From: an uncultured Flavobacteriales bacterium
GTDB lineage: Bacteria > Bacteroidota > Bacteroidia > Flavobacteriales > UBA7430
Length of the DNA stretch: 10,811 nt
Direction of reading: 5' to 3'
Assembly: GCA_913041775.1 (NCBI GenBank)
Contig: CAJWJW010000031.1
Coordinates: forward strand, 1 to 10,811
In this document: piece by piece, positions 1 through 7,442 of the stretch
How the letters are laid out: every line of letters begins with the position of its first letter
How positions within the stretch are numbered: the first letter of the stretch is position 1
Notes under the pieces: model-generated
The model's input: only the letters and a program-made list of their open reading frames with translations
The model's database searches: none
Told to the model about the DNA's origin: nothing
Position numbers and translations under genes: made by a program

Positions 1-557
1 CTTTCTTCATCGATCCGCAACACTAGCAGTTTATCGACAAGTTTCAAGAGAATAAAAGTAACTATGGCCGTGTAGGCGAATGTCGCGGTAATCCCTATGA
101 GCTGAACCTGCAACTGACTAGCCATATTCATGCCCTCGTTGTAACCCTGACCACTGAACACGCCCAAAGCGTCAGAGGCGAAGATACCAGCATAAAACGT
201 GCCCAATATACCGCCGACACCATGTACGGGGAATACATCCAAAGAGTCATCTATTTTCCAGCGCTGTTTGATCGCCTGTGTGGCGTAGTAACAGACAATG
301 CCCGCGCTAAAGCCAATCACCAGTGCCCCACCCGGGCCAACATAGCCAGACGCCGGCGTAATAGTACCTAGTCCTGCAACCATACCAGTAACAATGCCTA
401 GAACTGAGGGCTTGCCATACTTAATCCACTCCATAGTCATCCAGGCCAAGGAGCCAGATGCGGCTGAAATATGCGTTACGAGCATAGCCATGCCCGCATC
501 GCCATTGGCAGCCAGGGCAGAGCCGGCATTAAAGCCAAACCAGCCAAACCAAAGAAT
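1..557 (-). CDS. amtB: AmtB-family ammonium transporter, internal/C-terminal fragment (truncated at both ends)
   Basis: Reading the minus strand from about 557 down to 3 gives one open frame of about 185 residues. It holds hallmarks of the Amt/MEP/Rh channel family: LWFGWFGFNAGSAL, then a THISAASGSLAWM helix, YGKPSVLGIVTGMVAGL, and DVFPVHGVGGILGTF, whose His corresponds to the second of the twin pore histidines (His318 in E. coli AmtB). The tail reads LVDKLLVLRIDEE, as in the last helix and cytoplasmic end. The family moves ammonium or ammonia across the inner membrane. About half of a normal ~400-residue protein is present: the N-terminal helices with the first pore His are missing, and the far C-terminus lies beyond base 1. 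An in-frame stop (tga, 563-561) sits just upstream of the homology, so the gene is cut, not continued. Base composition is much richer in G+C than the rest of the window and the protein looks gammaproteobacterial, so this piece probably comes from another organism. Confidence 0.9.
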   Translation of the reverse strand, partial: MLWFGWFGFNAGSALAANGDAGMAMLVTHISAASGSLAWMTMEWIKYGKPSVLGIVTGMVAGLGTITPASGYVGPGGALVIGFSAGIVCYYATQAIKQRWKIDDSLDVFPVHGVGGILGTFYAGIFASDALGVFSGQGYNEGMNMASQLQVQLIGITATFAYTAIVTFILLKLVDKLLVLRIDEE

Positions 558-563
558 AAATCA
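549..563. other. Discontinuity 1: G+C-rich transporter gene joined to AT-rich flavobacterial DNA
   Basis: Amt homology on the minus strand holds up to the FILW codons (560-549) and is followed directly by an in-frame stop. On the plus strand, a different protein family begins in the same few bases. Base composition drops sharply to the right. Two unrelated genes, both truncated and meeting at one point, indicate a chimeric join (assembly or cloning) and not a natural gene boundary. A recombination event in a real genome cannot be formally excluded from sequence alone. Confidence 0.8.
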
Positions 564-854
564 ACTCAGCAACTTATTACCTCCATGCTATTTGGAATTT
601 CGATATACTTTTTACTTTCTACGACCATACACCCTTGGTACATCGCTACTCCCTTATTACTTTCCCTTTTTACAAAATATAAATTTCCAATAATTTGGAG
701 CTTGGCTGTGATGTTAAGCTATACTGCTTATGGTGTTGATGGGTTTTCTGAAAACTTATACTTAGTGGCTTTGGAGTATTTTACAGTGATGGGGGTTTTT
801 ATTTGGGAGTTAATTCAATTAAGAAAAGGAACTCTTTTTTCTTCAAAATTATAG
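555..854 (+). CDS. C-terminal fragment of a GT-C type membrane mannosyltransferase-like protein
   Basis: The frame ending at the tag stop 852-854 encodes about 99 residues of a polytopic membrane protein. A hydrophobic segment with STTIHPWYIATPLLL is followed by a lysine-rich loop, then two more predicted helices (IIWSLAVMLSYTAYGV and YLVALEYFTVMGVFIW) and a short polar tail. The HPWY motif in a late helix is typical of GT87/GT-C polyprenol-phosphate sugar transferases annotated as mannosyltransferases in Bacteroidota; the function is inferred from this. The frame is open leftward to an ATG at 471, but residues encoded before ~555 are antisense to the ammonium transporter and are not part of this protein. 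The true N-terminal two thirds or more is absent because of the join at ~555. Confidence 0.62.
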   Translation, partial: NKSTQQLITSMLFGISIYFLLSTTIHPWYIATPLLLSLFTKYKFPIIWSLAVMLSYTAYGVDGFSENLYLVALEYFTVMGVFIWELIQLRKGTLFSSKL

Positions 855-879
855 CATCAAATCTTACTTAATATAATAA

Positions 880-910
880 TTGAACTACTAATTTTTTTTA
901 TCTATTTTTA
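880..910 (+). promoter_or_regulatory. Possible Bacteroidota-type promoter before the AsmA-like gene
   Basis: A TTG at 880-882 lies 20 bases upstream of TATTTTTA at 903-910. This is one base away from the Bacteroidota sigma -7 consensus TAnnTTTG, and the spacing fits the usual 17-23. The predicted transcript would begin near 917, some 15-20 bases before the AsmA reading frame. The 855-933 gap is so AT-rich that a chance match is quite possible. Confidence 0.25.
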
Positions 911-933
911 CAAAAATAAAAAGAACTTAAATT

Positions 934-3816
934 ATTAAAAAACTATATAGAAATATCTTAATTTTTATTAGCATTTTACTGCTAATTCTTTTAATTTCTT
1001 TAATTGGAATACACTATTATTTTAATAACCATAAGGAGAAACTTATTGCTCAAATAGAAAAAACACTTAATGAAAGAAGTAATGGAGAAATTCTTTTTGA
1101 CTCCATAAATATAAGCTCTTTAGAAGAATTACCTACCATAAAAATAAATATTTTCAATCTTACAATAACTGATTCTTTATACGCGCAACATAAAAGAAAA
1201 ACGGTATTTATAGAAGAATTAAGTGCCTCATTATCGGTTGTTGATGTATTAAAAGAAGAAATAAAAATAACATCGATTTCAGCTAAAAAAGGACATGTTT
1301 CTATTTTTGTAGATGAGGATCATTTTAGTAATGTTTATGTTTTTAAAACCAAATCTAAGGATACTAAAAAAGAAAAAAACCTTAATATTATTGATAATGA
1401 CGTTGCTTTTTTAATCGAAGATATTGAATTTACATTCACTGAAAAAATTAAAAACAAAAGAATAACAGCGCACTTAAATAAAGTAGATTTTAATATTGAT
1501 CTAAAAAAATTGATAATCCCAAAAGTAAACTTAGATGTTTTTATGAAAGAAATGGGGTTGAATTTAAAAAACGGAACTTTTTTTAATAATGTTAGGTGTG
1601 TAGGGAGTCTTCAACCAATTATTAACACTTCAGAAAACACCCTCATAGTACCCGAATTTGAGTTAAAAATAGGAGAACAAAATTTTGATATTTCTGCATT
1701 TATTAATCTTAAAAATAAAAAATTTAAATTCTTATTGTCATTAGAAAAGACCAATTATAATGAAAGCGTGCACTTATTGCCGAATAATATTAAACAGAAA
1801 TTAGAAGGACTTGTTATTAAAAGACCTTTTAAGGTAAGTGCTGATATTTCAGGAAAGTTTGTTTATAAGAATAACACCTTGGTGAAATTGAAATACGAAA
1901 CTATTAACAATGAAATTTTCTATAAAAAAGATAGTTTGCATTTCAAAAACATATCCTTTATCGGAGGCACTAAAAACAGAGTATTTGAGGACAGCTCTAA
2001 AGTAGAAAACAGAAAAAATCTCACAAATACTTTTGAGTACCTTAATGGTAAATATAATAACATACCATTTAAAATAAAGAATCTCACCTTAGTAAGTGAG
2101 TTTTCAAAACCCAAGTATTTAACTACAGATTATGAAATTGAAGGCGAAATTAATTATTTGGATGCCATCATTAATAGTGCAGATTATAATTTTTCGAACG
2201 GTAATTTCAAAATAATTGGAAATTATAATGGCACTATCACTTCTATTTCAGATGTCATAAACTTTTCCGAAATTAATATTAAAAGCAAAAAATTGATTAT
2301 AAACAGTAAGCATAGTGCAAATCGTTATAATATTCCAATTTTAGAATTATATATCGATCATAATAATGCTGAAATAAAAGAACTTATTGTTGATTTAGAT
2401 TCAAAAGATAACATAATTATTAAAGGAGATATTAAAAACTTTGGTTCATTATTATCTAACGATACAGTCAATCCTATTTATTCTAAAATAGCTATTTCTT
2501 CCAAGTATTTGGATTATCAATCCTTAATAAAAGCTTTTGGAGCTCATGACAAACAATCTAAAAGTAAAAATATAGCTCAGATTAAACAATCCATAAACAT
2601 TCTAGCAAGTAAATTCAACCCAAATCTCTCCTTCAATTTACAACAATTAGAGTTTTCTGATATTTCTTTTAGCAATATTACTCTTGATGCTCAATATCAA
2701 GACCAGCGTATTTCAATAAAGGAGATAAGTGGAAATTACAAAGAAAGCAATGTGATTGCAAAAATAGATATCGATTTAAGTCCCAGAAAAAACGAGAATG
2801 ACTTAGAAACTTTACAACTGGATTTAGATCTCAATGCAACTGGGGAAATTGAAAATTGGGTAGAGATATTAAATTATAAGAAGTTCTTTTTTAAAGATGC
2901 TGATTATACATTAAACGTTCGTTTTAAAAATGAAGCTAGCAACCTAAAAGAATTGATTAATAATGCTGAAATTGATCTAAATGTAAGCAAAGGAAGTCTG
3001 CTTTATAAATCTGAAAATCTAACCCTACCTTTTAATAATATATCCTTAAGTATAAAAGATAAAAATGCAATTTTAAATGATTTTGAACTGAGCTTACCAG
3101 ACAATCAAGATATTCATTTAAAAGGTGAAATTGATAATTTTATTGAAATTTTCGATGATTCTATTTCAACAAAAAATGTAAATTCTTCTATTAGTATAGC
3201 TTCAAAAAATATTAATTTCAGCAATTTCATAGACACTTTTAATCCTGAATCAAAAAAATCTAAGAAGCAAAATAATGTAAAACTAATTTTAAAAGAATTG
3301 CATTCAAAATTTAATCCAAGCATAAATTTAAAACTGGAAAAACTTAGTTATAAGAATGTAATCTTAGAAAAGGTAAATGCAAGCTTATTTTTTGATGACA
3401 TAAATACGTTCAACTTAAACAATGCTTATTGTTTTTATTACGATAAAAAAATGTCTATAGATGCAGAAATTGATATGAGTAAGAACTTACAAACTCCTTT
3501 TAAAGTCAATTTTAAAGTAGATGATTTTGCTATTGAAAACCTACTGCATACCTTTAATGGTTTTGGATATAATCAGCTAGATGAACCCACTAAATTAACT
3601 GGTATTATTGATCTAGATGCTAACTTTAAAGGTATAATGAATGATTCAATTGGTGTAAATTACAATTCTCTTGAGGCAGCGTTAAGTTATAAAATAAAAA
3701 AATTAGATATCATTAACTTTCAACCTATTATTGATGCAGGAAAAATAGTTTTTAGTGAGAAAAGATTGGATGTAATCAAATTTGCTAATATTAATAGTAC
3801 CGTACTTTTAAAAAAT
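934..3816 (+). CDS. AsmA-like inner-membrane-anchored protein, C-terminally truncated, with non-canonical start
   Basis: The frame is open from 931 (after the taa at 928-930). Read from 934 it gives IKKLYRNILIFISILLLILL, a basic start plus one transmembrane helix (about residues 9-27), then a long beta-rich region low in Cys and Trp, as in AsmA/TamB-like proteins thought to act in envelope lipid transport or outer-membrane biogenesis. The opening part after the helix (NERSNGEILFDSINIS, then IEELSASLSVVDVL) fits AsmA N-terminal domains of Bacteroidota. Positions 934-936 are ATT where ATG is expected, and no ATG, GTG or TTG occurs in frame before TTG 1510, which would remove the membrane anchor and N-terminal domain. 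An internal repeat with SKFNP near residues 559 and 791 is visible. About 961 residues remain. The family's C-terminal part is replaced at ~3802-3825 by an arylsulfotransferase, so the gene is truncated. Family call good; precise role unknown. Confidence 0.75.
2490..3560 (+). repeat. Internal protein-level duplication in the AsmA-like gene (two copies ~232 residues apart)
   Basis: Two segments share a pattern: an ISSK or IASK strand, a short helix with KAFG or DTFN, a lysine-rich turn with SKSKN or SKKSKK, a helix ending SKFNP (agt at 2608, tca at 3304), then alternating strands (LQQLEFSDISFSNITLDA and LEKLSYKNVILEKVNASL). The offset between the SKFNP motifs is 696 bases, a whole number of codons. 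Similarity shows at the protein level and not as a DNA repeat, suggesting an old duplication of a structural unit. Confidence 0.6.
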
Positions 3817-3825
3817 AATGGAAAT
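3802..3825. other. Discontinuity 2: AsmA-like frame runs into an arylsulfotransferase frame
   Basis: AsmA-like sequence continues to about FANINSTVLLKN (3781-3816), and from about NGNIVRGAV (3817 onward) the protein is an ASST-family domain. G+C rises visibly across this point, and composition turns from Lys/Asn/Ile-rich to Gly/Ser/Asn/Trp-rich. The AsmA side lacks its C-terminus, while the ASST side lacks a signal peptide and its first strands. The short low-complexity stretch aaaaataatggaaat is the kind of microhomology where a misjoin can occur. The frame is kept, which happens by chance in one of three joins of this orientation. Confidence 0.65.
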
Positions 3826-5160
3826 ATTGTACGTGGTGCAGTCAATCCAAATAATTCTTTGGGTGGTGCAGCAGAATCTGGTAGAGTACAAGAGATTGCT
3901 CCCGATGGTTCAATCGTATGGGAATTTACTTATTCTAACAATTCTCACCTTTCTCATCATGATATTACTATTGTAAACGAGAATGTATTACTTACCGCTT
4001 GGGAAGTGAAGTCAAATTCACAATTAACACAAGCGGGTTATGATGATGCCTCTAGTGATAAATGGCCTACCCATTTTGTGGAAGTAGCAAACAATGGTTC
4101 TGGAGGTGGTGAAATAGTTTGGGAATGGCATCTATGGGATCACATGATTCAAGACCACGACTCTAGTAAAGATAATTTTGGTGTTATTGCAGATAATCCA
4201 CAACTTATTGATATTAATATGTTGCCTGAAATGGGTGGAGGTCCCGGCCCCGGTCCCGGAGGTAATAGTGGAGACTGGTTTCATGTTAATGGTGTGAATT
4301 ATAATCCAGATTTAGATCAAATTGCTTTTTCTTCTCGCCATGCTAGTGAAGTATTTATTATAGATCACAGTACTACTTCTGAAGAAGCTGCTACACATTT
4401 TGGTGGAAATTCTAACCAAGGTGGAGATTTGCTTTATCGTTGGGGAAATCCTTCTAATTACGGTGCACCTGGTTCTCAGCAAATAGCTTCTGCGGTACAT
4501 GATGTACGCTGGATTACTAACGATGGAAGACCTAATGGAGGCTTTTTACAGTTTTATAATAACAATGGTGGTGGAAATTCAACTTCTACAGTAGATGCTA
4601 TTGAAACTCCTCGAAATGGATACAACTACGACTTAGTTCCCGGACAAGCTTACGGACCTAGTTCGTACGACTGGAGACATACTTGTAATGGTTATGCAAG
4701 TGGACAATCGTCGCACAACAATATGAGTAATGGAAATACATTTGTAAACATGTCTGGTGGTCAAGGTGGTTCTGGCTATATGTATGAGGCCGATGCTGAT
4801 GGTAATGTTGTATGGCAATACAATGCTGGTGGTACACCAAAAGCATTTAGATATGAGTGTAAGGATCTTGGGATTATTGCACTTTTAGATAATCCTTGTG
4901 TAATAGACGAGACTGCTATTGCTGAAAATGAATTGCTTCAACTACAAATCTCTCCAAATCCTTCGACAGGAGTTTTTAATATTACTGGAATTGAATCTAA
5001 AGACTTCACCATTACAATAGCAAATGCTTTTGGTCAAATGATTAATACTCAACAATCTTCTCGTATAGATCTTACAGATTGTGCAAGTGGACTTTATTTT
5101 GTTCATTATAAAGACGAAAAAGGACTTTCTACTTTGAAATCTATTTCTCTAACAAAATAG
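3817..5160 (+). CDS. Arylsulfotransferase (ASST) family protein with T9SS sorting domain, N-terminally truncated
   Basis: About 447 residues. The first ~350 match the ASST fold, a beta-propeller that moves sulfate from aryl sulfate donors to acceptors through a histidine intermediate. Visible family motifs are NGNIVRGA, GRVQEIAPDGSIVWEF, HLSHHD (3946-3963), WEWHLWDH, DWFHVN (4273-4290), FSSRHASEVFIIDHS with RH at 4336-4341, YRWGNP with Arg at 4438, and HDVRW (4498-4512). These conserved His/Arg residues are plausible catalytic residues; I cannot assign each one individually. From about 4940 a type A T9SS sorting domain follows (ISPNPSTGVFNITG, then SGLYFVHY and STLKSISLTK), so the protein should be exported and surface-attached or released. 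Its signal peptide and N-terminal strands are missing because of the join at ~3802-3825. The CotH gene follows 3 bases after the stop. In sequence it forms one open frame with the AsmA-like gene, which I regard as artefactual. Confidence 0.82.
   Translation, partial: NGNIVRGAVNPNNSLGGAAESGRVQEIAPDGSIVWEFTYSNNSHLSHHDITIVNENVLLTAWEVKSNSQLTQAGYDDASSDKWPTHFVEVANNGSGGGEIVWEWHLWDHMIQDHDSSKDNFGVIADNPQLIDINMLPEMGGGPGPGPGGNSGDWFHVNGVNYNPDLDQIAFSSRHASEVFIIDHSTTSEEAATHFGGNSNQGGDLLYRWGNPSNYGAPGSQQIASAVHDVRWITNDGRPNGGFLQFYNNNGGGNSTSTVDAIETPRNGYNYDLVPGQAYGPSSYDWRHTCNGYASGQSSHNNMSNGNTFVNMSGGQGGSGYMYEADADGNVVWQYNAGGTPKAFRYECKDLGIIALLDNPCVIDETAIAENELLQLQISPNPSTGVFNITGIESKDFTITIANAFGQMINTQQSSRIDLTDCASGLYFVHYKDEKGLSTLKSISLTK
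4231..4269 (+). repeat. Gly-Pro repeat insertion in the ASST domain
   Basis: Codons from 4231 encode MGGGPGPGPGGNS, with a GC-rich run of ggtccc/ggcccc units. This is the most GC-rich stretch in the flavobacterial part. It lies between the WEWHLWDH region and the DWFHVN motif, where the family has a loop, so it is probably a flexible linker and not a functional motif. Confidence 0.6.
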
Positions 5161-5163
5161 TAT

Positions 5164-7431
5164 ATGCGCCTTAAAGCTATAGGTTTTCTTTTTTTTCTAG
5201 CTGTTAGCCTTAATAGTTTTGCGCAGGATTCTTTTTATAAAACCGATACAATTCGGGAAATAAAAATTTCCTTTTACCAGAATAATTGGGATGCCATTCT
5301 CGATAGTCTTTACATTAAGGGCGACCGAGATCGTATACTTGCTAGTGTGCTTATTGATGGGGAGAATTACGATAGCGTTGGAGTTCGATATAAGGGTTTT
5401 AGCTCGGCTAGTATAAACCGAGTTAAAAACCCTTTTAATATTAAGTTGAACTATACTATTGCAGGTCAAAAACACTTGGGAATAGATAAGTTAAAGCTGA
5501 GTAATGTTATTCAGGATCCTTCTTTCGTGCGTGAAGTCCTCTCTTATGAAATTGCTCGGCAGTACATGCCTGCTTCAGAAGCTAATTATGCCAATTTGTA
5601 TATTAACGATACGCTAATTGGTTTGTATTCTAATATTGAAGCAGTAAATAAAGAATTCCTTGAAAAACATTTTAGTTCTACTGATAATGTATTGGTAAAA
5701 GGAAATCCAGAAGAGGTTAATTTATTTGGAGAAAACTCAAATCTTAGCAACAGTCCAGGCACAGACACATTAAGTTATAGTAGTCTGTATTCTATGGAAT
5801 CGGATTATGGTTGGACTGAATTGTATGCCTTTATAGACACGCTTAATGATTACGAGCATGCATTAGAACAGGTGTTAAATATTGACAGAGCTTTGTGGAT
5901 GCACGCTCTAAATTATACACTTGTAAATTTCGATAGCTATATCGGCTATGCTCAAAATTATTACCTCTATCAAGATGATGATGGATTGTTTAATCCCATT
6001 TTATGGGACTTAAATATGTCTTTTGGTAGTTTTCGTTTATCTGATGCTTCCGTTTATTACGATGGCTTTTCTATTGAGCAGGCTAAAACACTAGATCCTC
6101 TTACCCATTATAATGAGTTTTCTGTATTTGATAGACCACTACTGCGTAAGATATTCGAAAATAGTAGATACCGAAAAATGTATTTGGCGCATATACGAAC
6201 TATTGTAGAAGAGAATTTTCAAAATAACAACTATAAAAATAGGGCAGAAGACCTCTATTCTTTAATAGATCAAAGCGTCAATGCAGATGCAAATAAGTTT
6301 TACTCGTATACCGATTTTCAGGACAATATATATTCTACCGTTAGCGATTTAATTGACTACCCTGGAATTGTAGATCTTATGGAAGGTCGCTCAGCGTATC
6401 TGTCTACTTACTATGGGTTTCAGGGTGCACCAATTGTAGATTCAGTTATTTATTCTCCACTTGAACCAGTAGCCGGAGATACGGTACTTATTTCCACCAA
6501 TATATATAATGGTTCTAATGTGTTATTAGCATTTAAACATGATACAGGGAATCTTTTTGAGAACCTTTTAATGAATGATCAAGGGTTGTATGGAGATGTT
6601 GCTCCTAATGATGGCTGGTTTACTGCTCAAGTAATAGCTACAGGTGCTCAAATCGATTATTATATTTATGCCGAAAATGACAGTGCCGGAATTTTTTCAC
6701 CCGAACGAGCAGCTTATGAATACTACTCAATTAATGGAATCTTTACCCCAGGAGACATTGTAATAAACGAATTAATGGCTTCTAATACATCTACTTCTCA
6801 AGACGAAAATGGTGACTTCGATGACTGGATTGAACTATTTAACACCACAGAACATTCGGTTTCTTTAGCGGGCTTGTATCTAAGCGACGACCTATTGAAT
6901 CTCACCAAATGGCAATTGCCAGCACAAACAATAGCTGCAAATGATTATTTAATTATTTGGGCAGATTCTGATTCTCAAAATAGCTTACATACAAATTTCA
7001 AACTCTCATCTACTGGAGAAATACTTTTCCTAGCAGATGCAAATGGCTTACTATTAGATTCTGTAAGTTTTATGCAACAATTGGATGATGTATCGTATGG
7101 GAGGTTTCCCAACGGAACTGGCGATTTCACACTTTTAAGTCCTACTTTTAAATCCAATAATAATACAGCAGATTCTATTCCCTCAAGTTCAAAATTACTT
7201 GTAGATGCTTTTCCAATTCCGTCTGTTAATGTGTTCTATTTATCTGTTTCTTCTCAGCAAGAATCAAGCTTCGAACTGTTTGATGTTTTAGGTAGGCTTG
7301 TTTGTGAAAAAACGATTGCTGCTGGAGTATCAGAAACAGAGATTTCCATAGCAAATTATAAACCGGGAATTTACTTTGTTACAGTACGAAACTCAGATCA
7401 AGTGTCTACTTTAAAGATGCTTAAACTCTAA
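5164..7431 (+). CDS. Secreted CotH kinase family protein with lamin-tail domain and T9SS sorting domain
   Basis: Complete, 755 residues, and ATG 5164 is three bases after the preceding stop. A Sec signal peptide is clear (basic MRLK, hydrophobic core, SFAQ|D near residue 21). Residues ~25-410 form a CotH domain: FYQNNWDAILDS at the start, VGVRYKGFSS, NPFNIKLNY, KLKLSNVIQDPSFVREVLSYEIAR, and PILWDLNMSFGSFR (about residues 278-291, with Asp282 a candidate active-site or metal-binding residue). CotH proteins are atypical secreted protein kinases, known from Bacillus spore coat. Residues ~418-525 look like an Ig-like strand module. Residues ~530-665 are a lamin-tail domain (VINELMASN, then DDWIELFNTT, AGLYLSDD and DDVSYGRFPNGTGDF). 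The last ~78 residues are a T9SS sorting domain ending KPGIYFVTV and STLKMLKL. The protein is predicted to be cell-surface or extracellular. Kinase activity and substrate are inferred from family only; matrix assembly is one possible role. Confidence 0.88.
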   Translation: MRLKAIGFLFFLAVSLNSFAQDSFYKTDTIREIKISFYQNNWDAILDSLYIKGDRDRILASVLIDGENYDSVGVRYKGFSSASINRVKNPFNIKLNYTIAGQKHLGIDKLKLSNVIQDPSFVREVLSYEIARQYMPASEANYANLYINDTLIGLYSNIEAVNKEFLEKHFSSTDNVLVKGNPEEVNLFGENSNLSNSPGTDTLSYSSLYSMESDYGWTELYAFIDTLNDYEHALEQVLNIDRALWMHALNYTLVNFDSYIGYAQNYYLYQDDDGLFNPILWDLNMSFGSFRLSDASVYYDGFSIEQAKTLDPLTHYNEFSVFDRPLLRKIFENSRYRKMYLAHIRTIVEENFQNNNYKNRAEDLYSLIDQSVNADANKFYSYTDFQDNIYSTVSDLIDYPGIVDLMEGRSAYLSTYYGFQGAPIVDSVIYSPLEPVAGDTVLISTNIYNGSNVLLAFKHDTGNLFENLLMNDQGLYGDVAPNDGWFTAQVIATGAQIDYYIYAENDSAGIFSPERAAYEYYSINGIFTPGDIVINELMASNTSTSQDENGDFDDWIELFNTTEHSVSLAGLYLSDDLLNLTKWQLPAQTIAANDYLIIWADSDSQNSLHTNFKLSSTGEILFLADANGLLLDSVSFMQQLDDVSYGRFPNGTGDFTLLSPTFKSNNNTADSIPSSSKLLVDAFPIPSVNVFYLSVSSQQESSFELFDVLGRLVCEKTIAAGVSETEISIANYKPGIYFVTVRNSDQVSTLKMLKL

Positions 7432-7442
7432 ACTATATAGTT
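7431..7442. repeat. 12-bp perfect palindrome filling the gap before the propeller gene
   Basis: AACTATATAGTT reads the same on both strands. It occupies the whole CotH-propeller intergenic gap plus the last base of the CotH stop codon, and abuts the ATG at 7443. It is too AT-rich and too short a hairpin to be a terminator; it may be chance or an operator-like or translation-initiation element. Confidence 0.35.

Noticed and set aside
471..554. N-terminal extension of the glycosyltransferase fragment from ATG 471
   Set aside because: These codons lie antisense to the Amt coding sequence and belong to the other side of the chimeric join; the resemblance to a start is accidental.
1..557. Horizontal transfer of an ammonium transporter gene into a flavobacterium
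   Set aside because: The gene is cut at the join, no mobile element or repeat borders it, and the composition change is abrupt; a contig chimera is simpler.
394..693. A 99-residue plus-strand frame across the first join
   Set aside because: Its first half is antisense to the well-supported ammonium transporter and its second half is out of frame with the membrane glycosyltransferase tail; it has no protein-like features of its own.
1510..1512. TTG 1510 as the start of the AsmA-like gene
   Set aside because: The same frame is open upstream to 931 and encodes a convincing transmembrane helix plus AsmA N-terminal domain, so the real protein begins about 192 codons earlier.
4240..4262. GC-rich repeat as a possible terminator or small CRISPR-like repeat
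   Set aside because: It is in frame as Gly-Pro codons inside a conserved enzyme domain, with no spacers and no U-tract.
4312..4846. Minus-strand open frames opposite the ASST domain
   Set aside because: They are short shadows of a strongly supported coding frame and their translations have no recognisable features.
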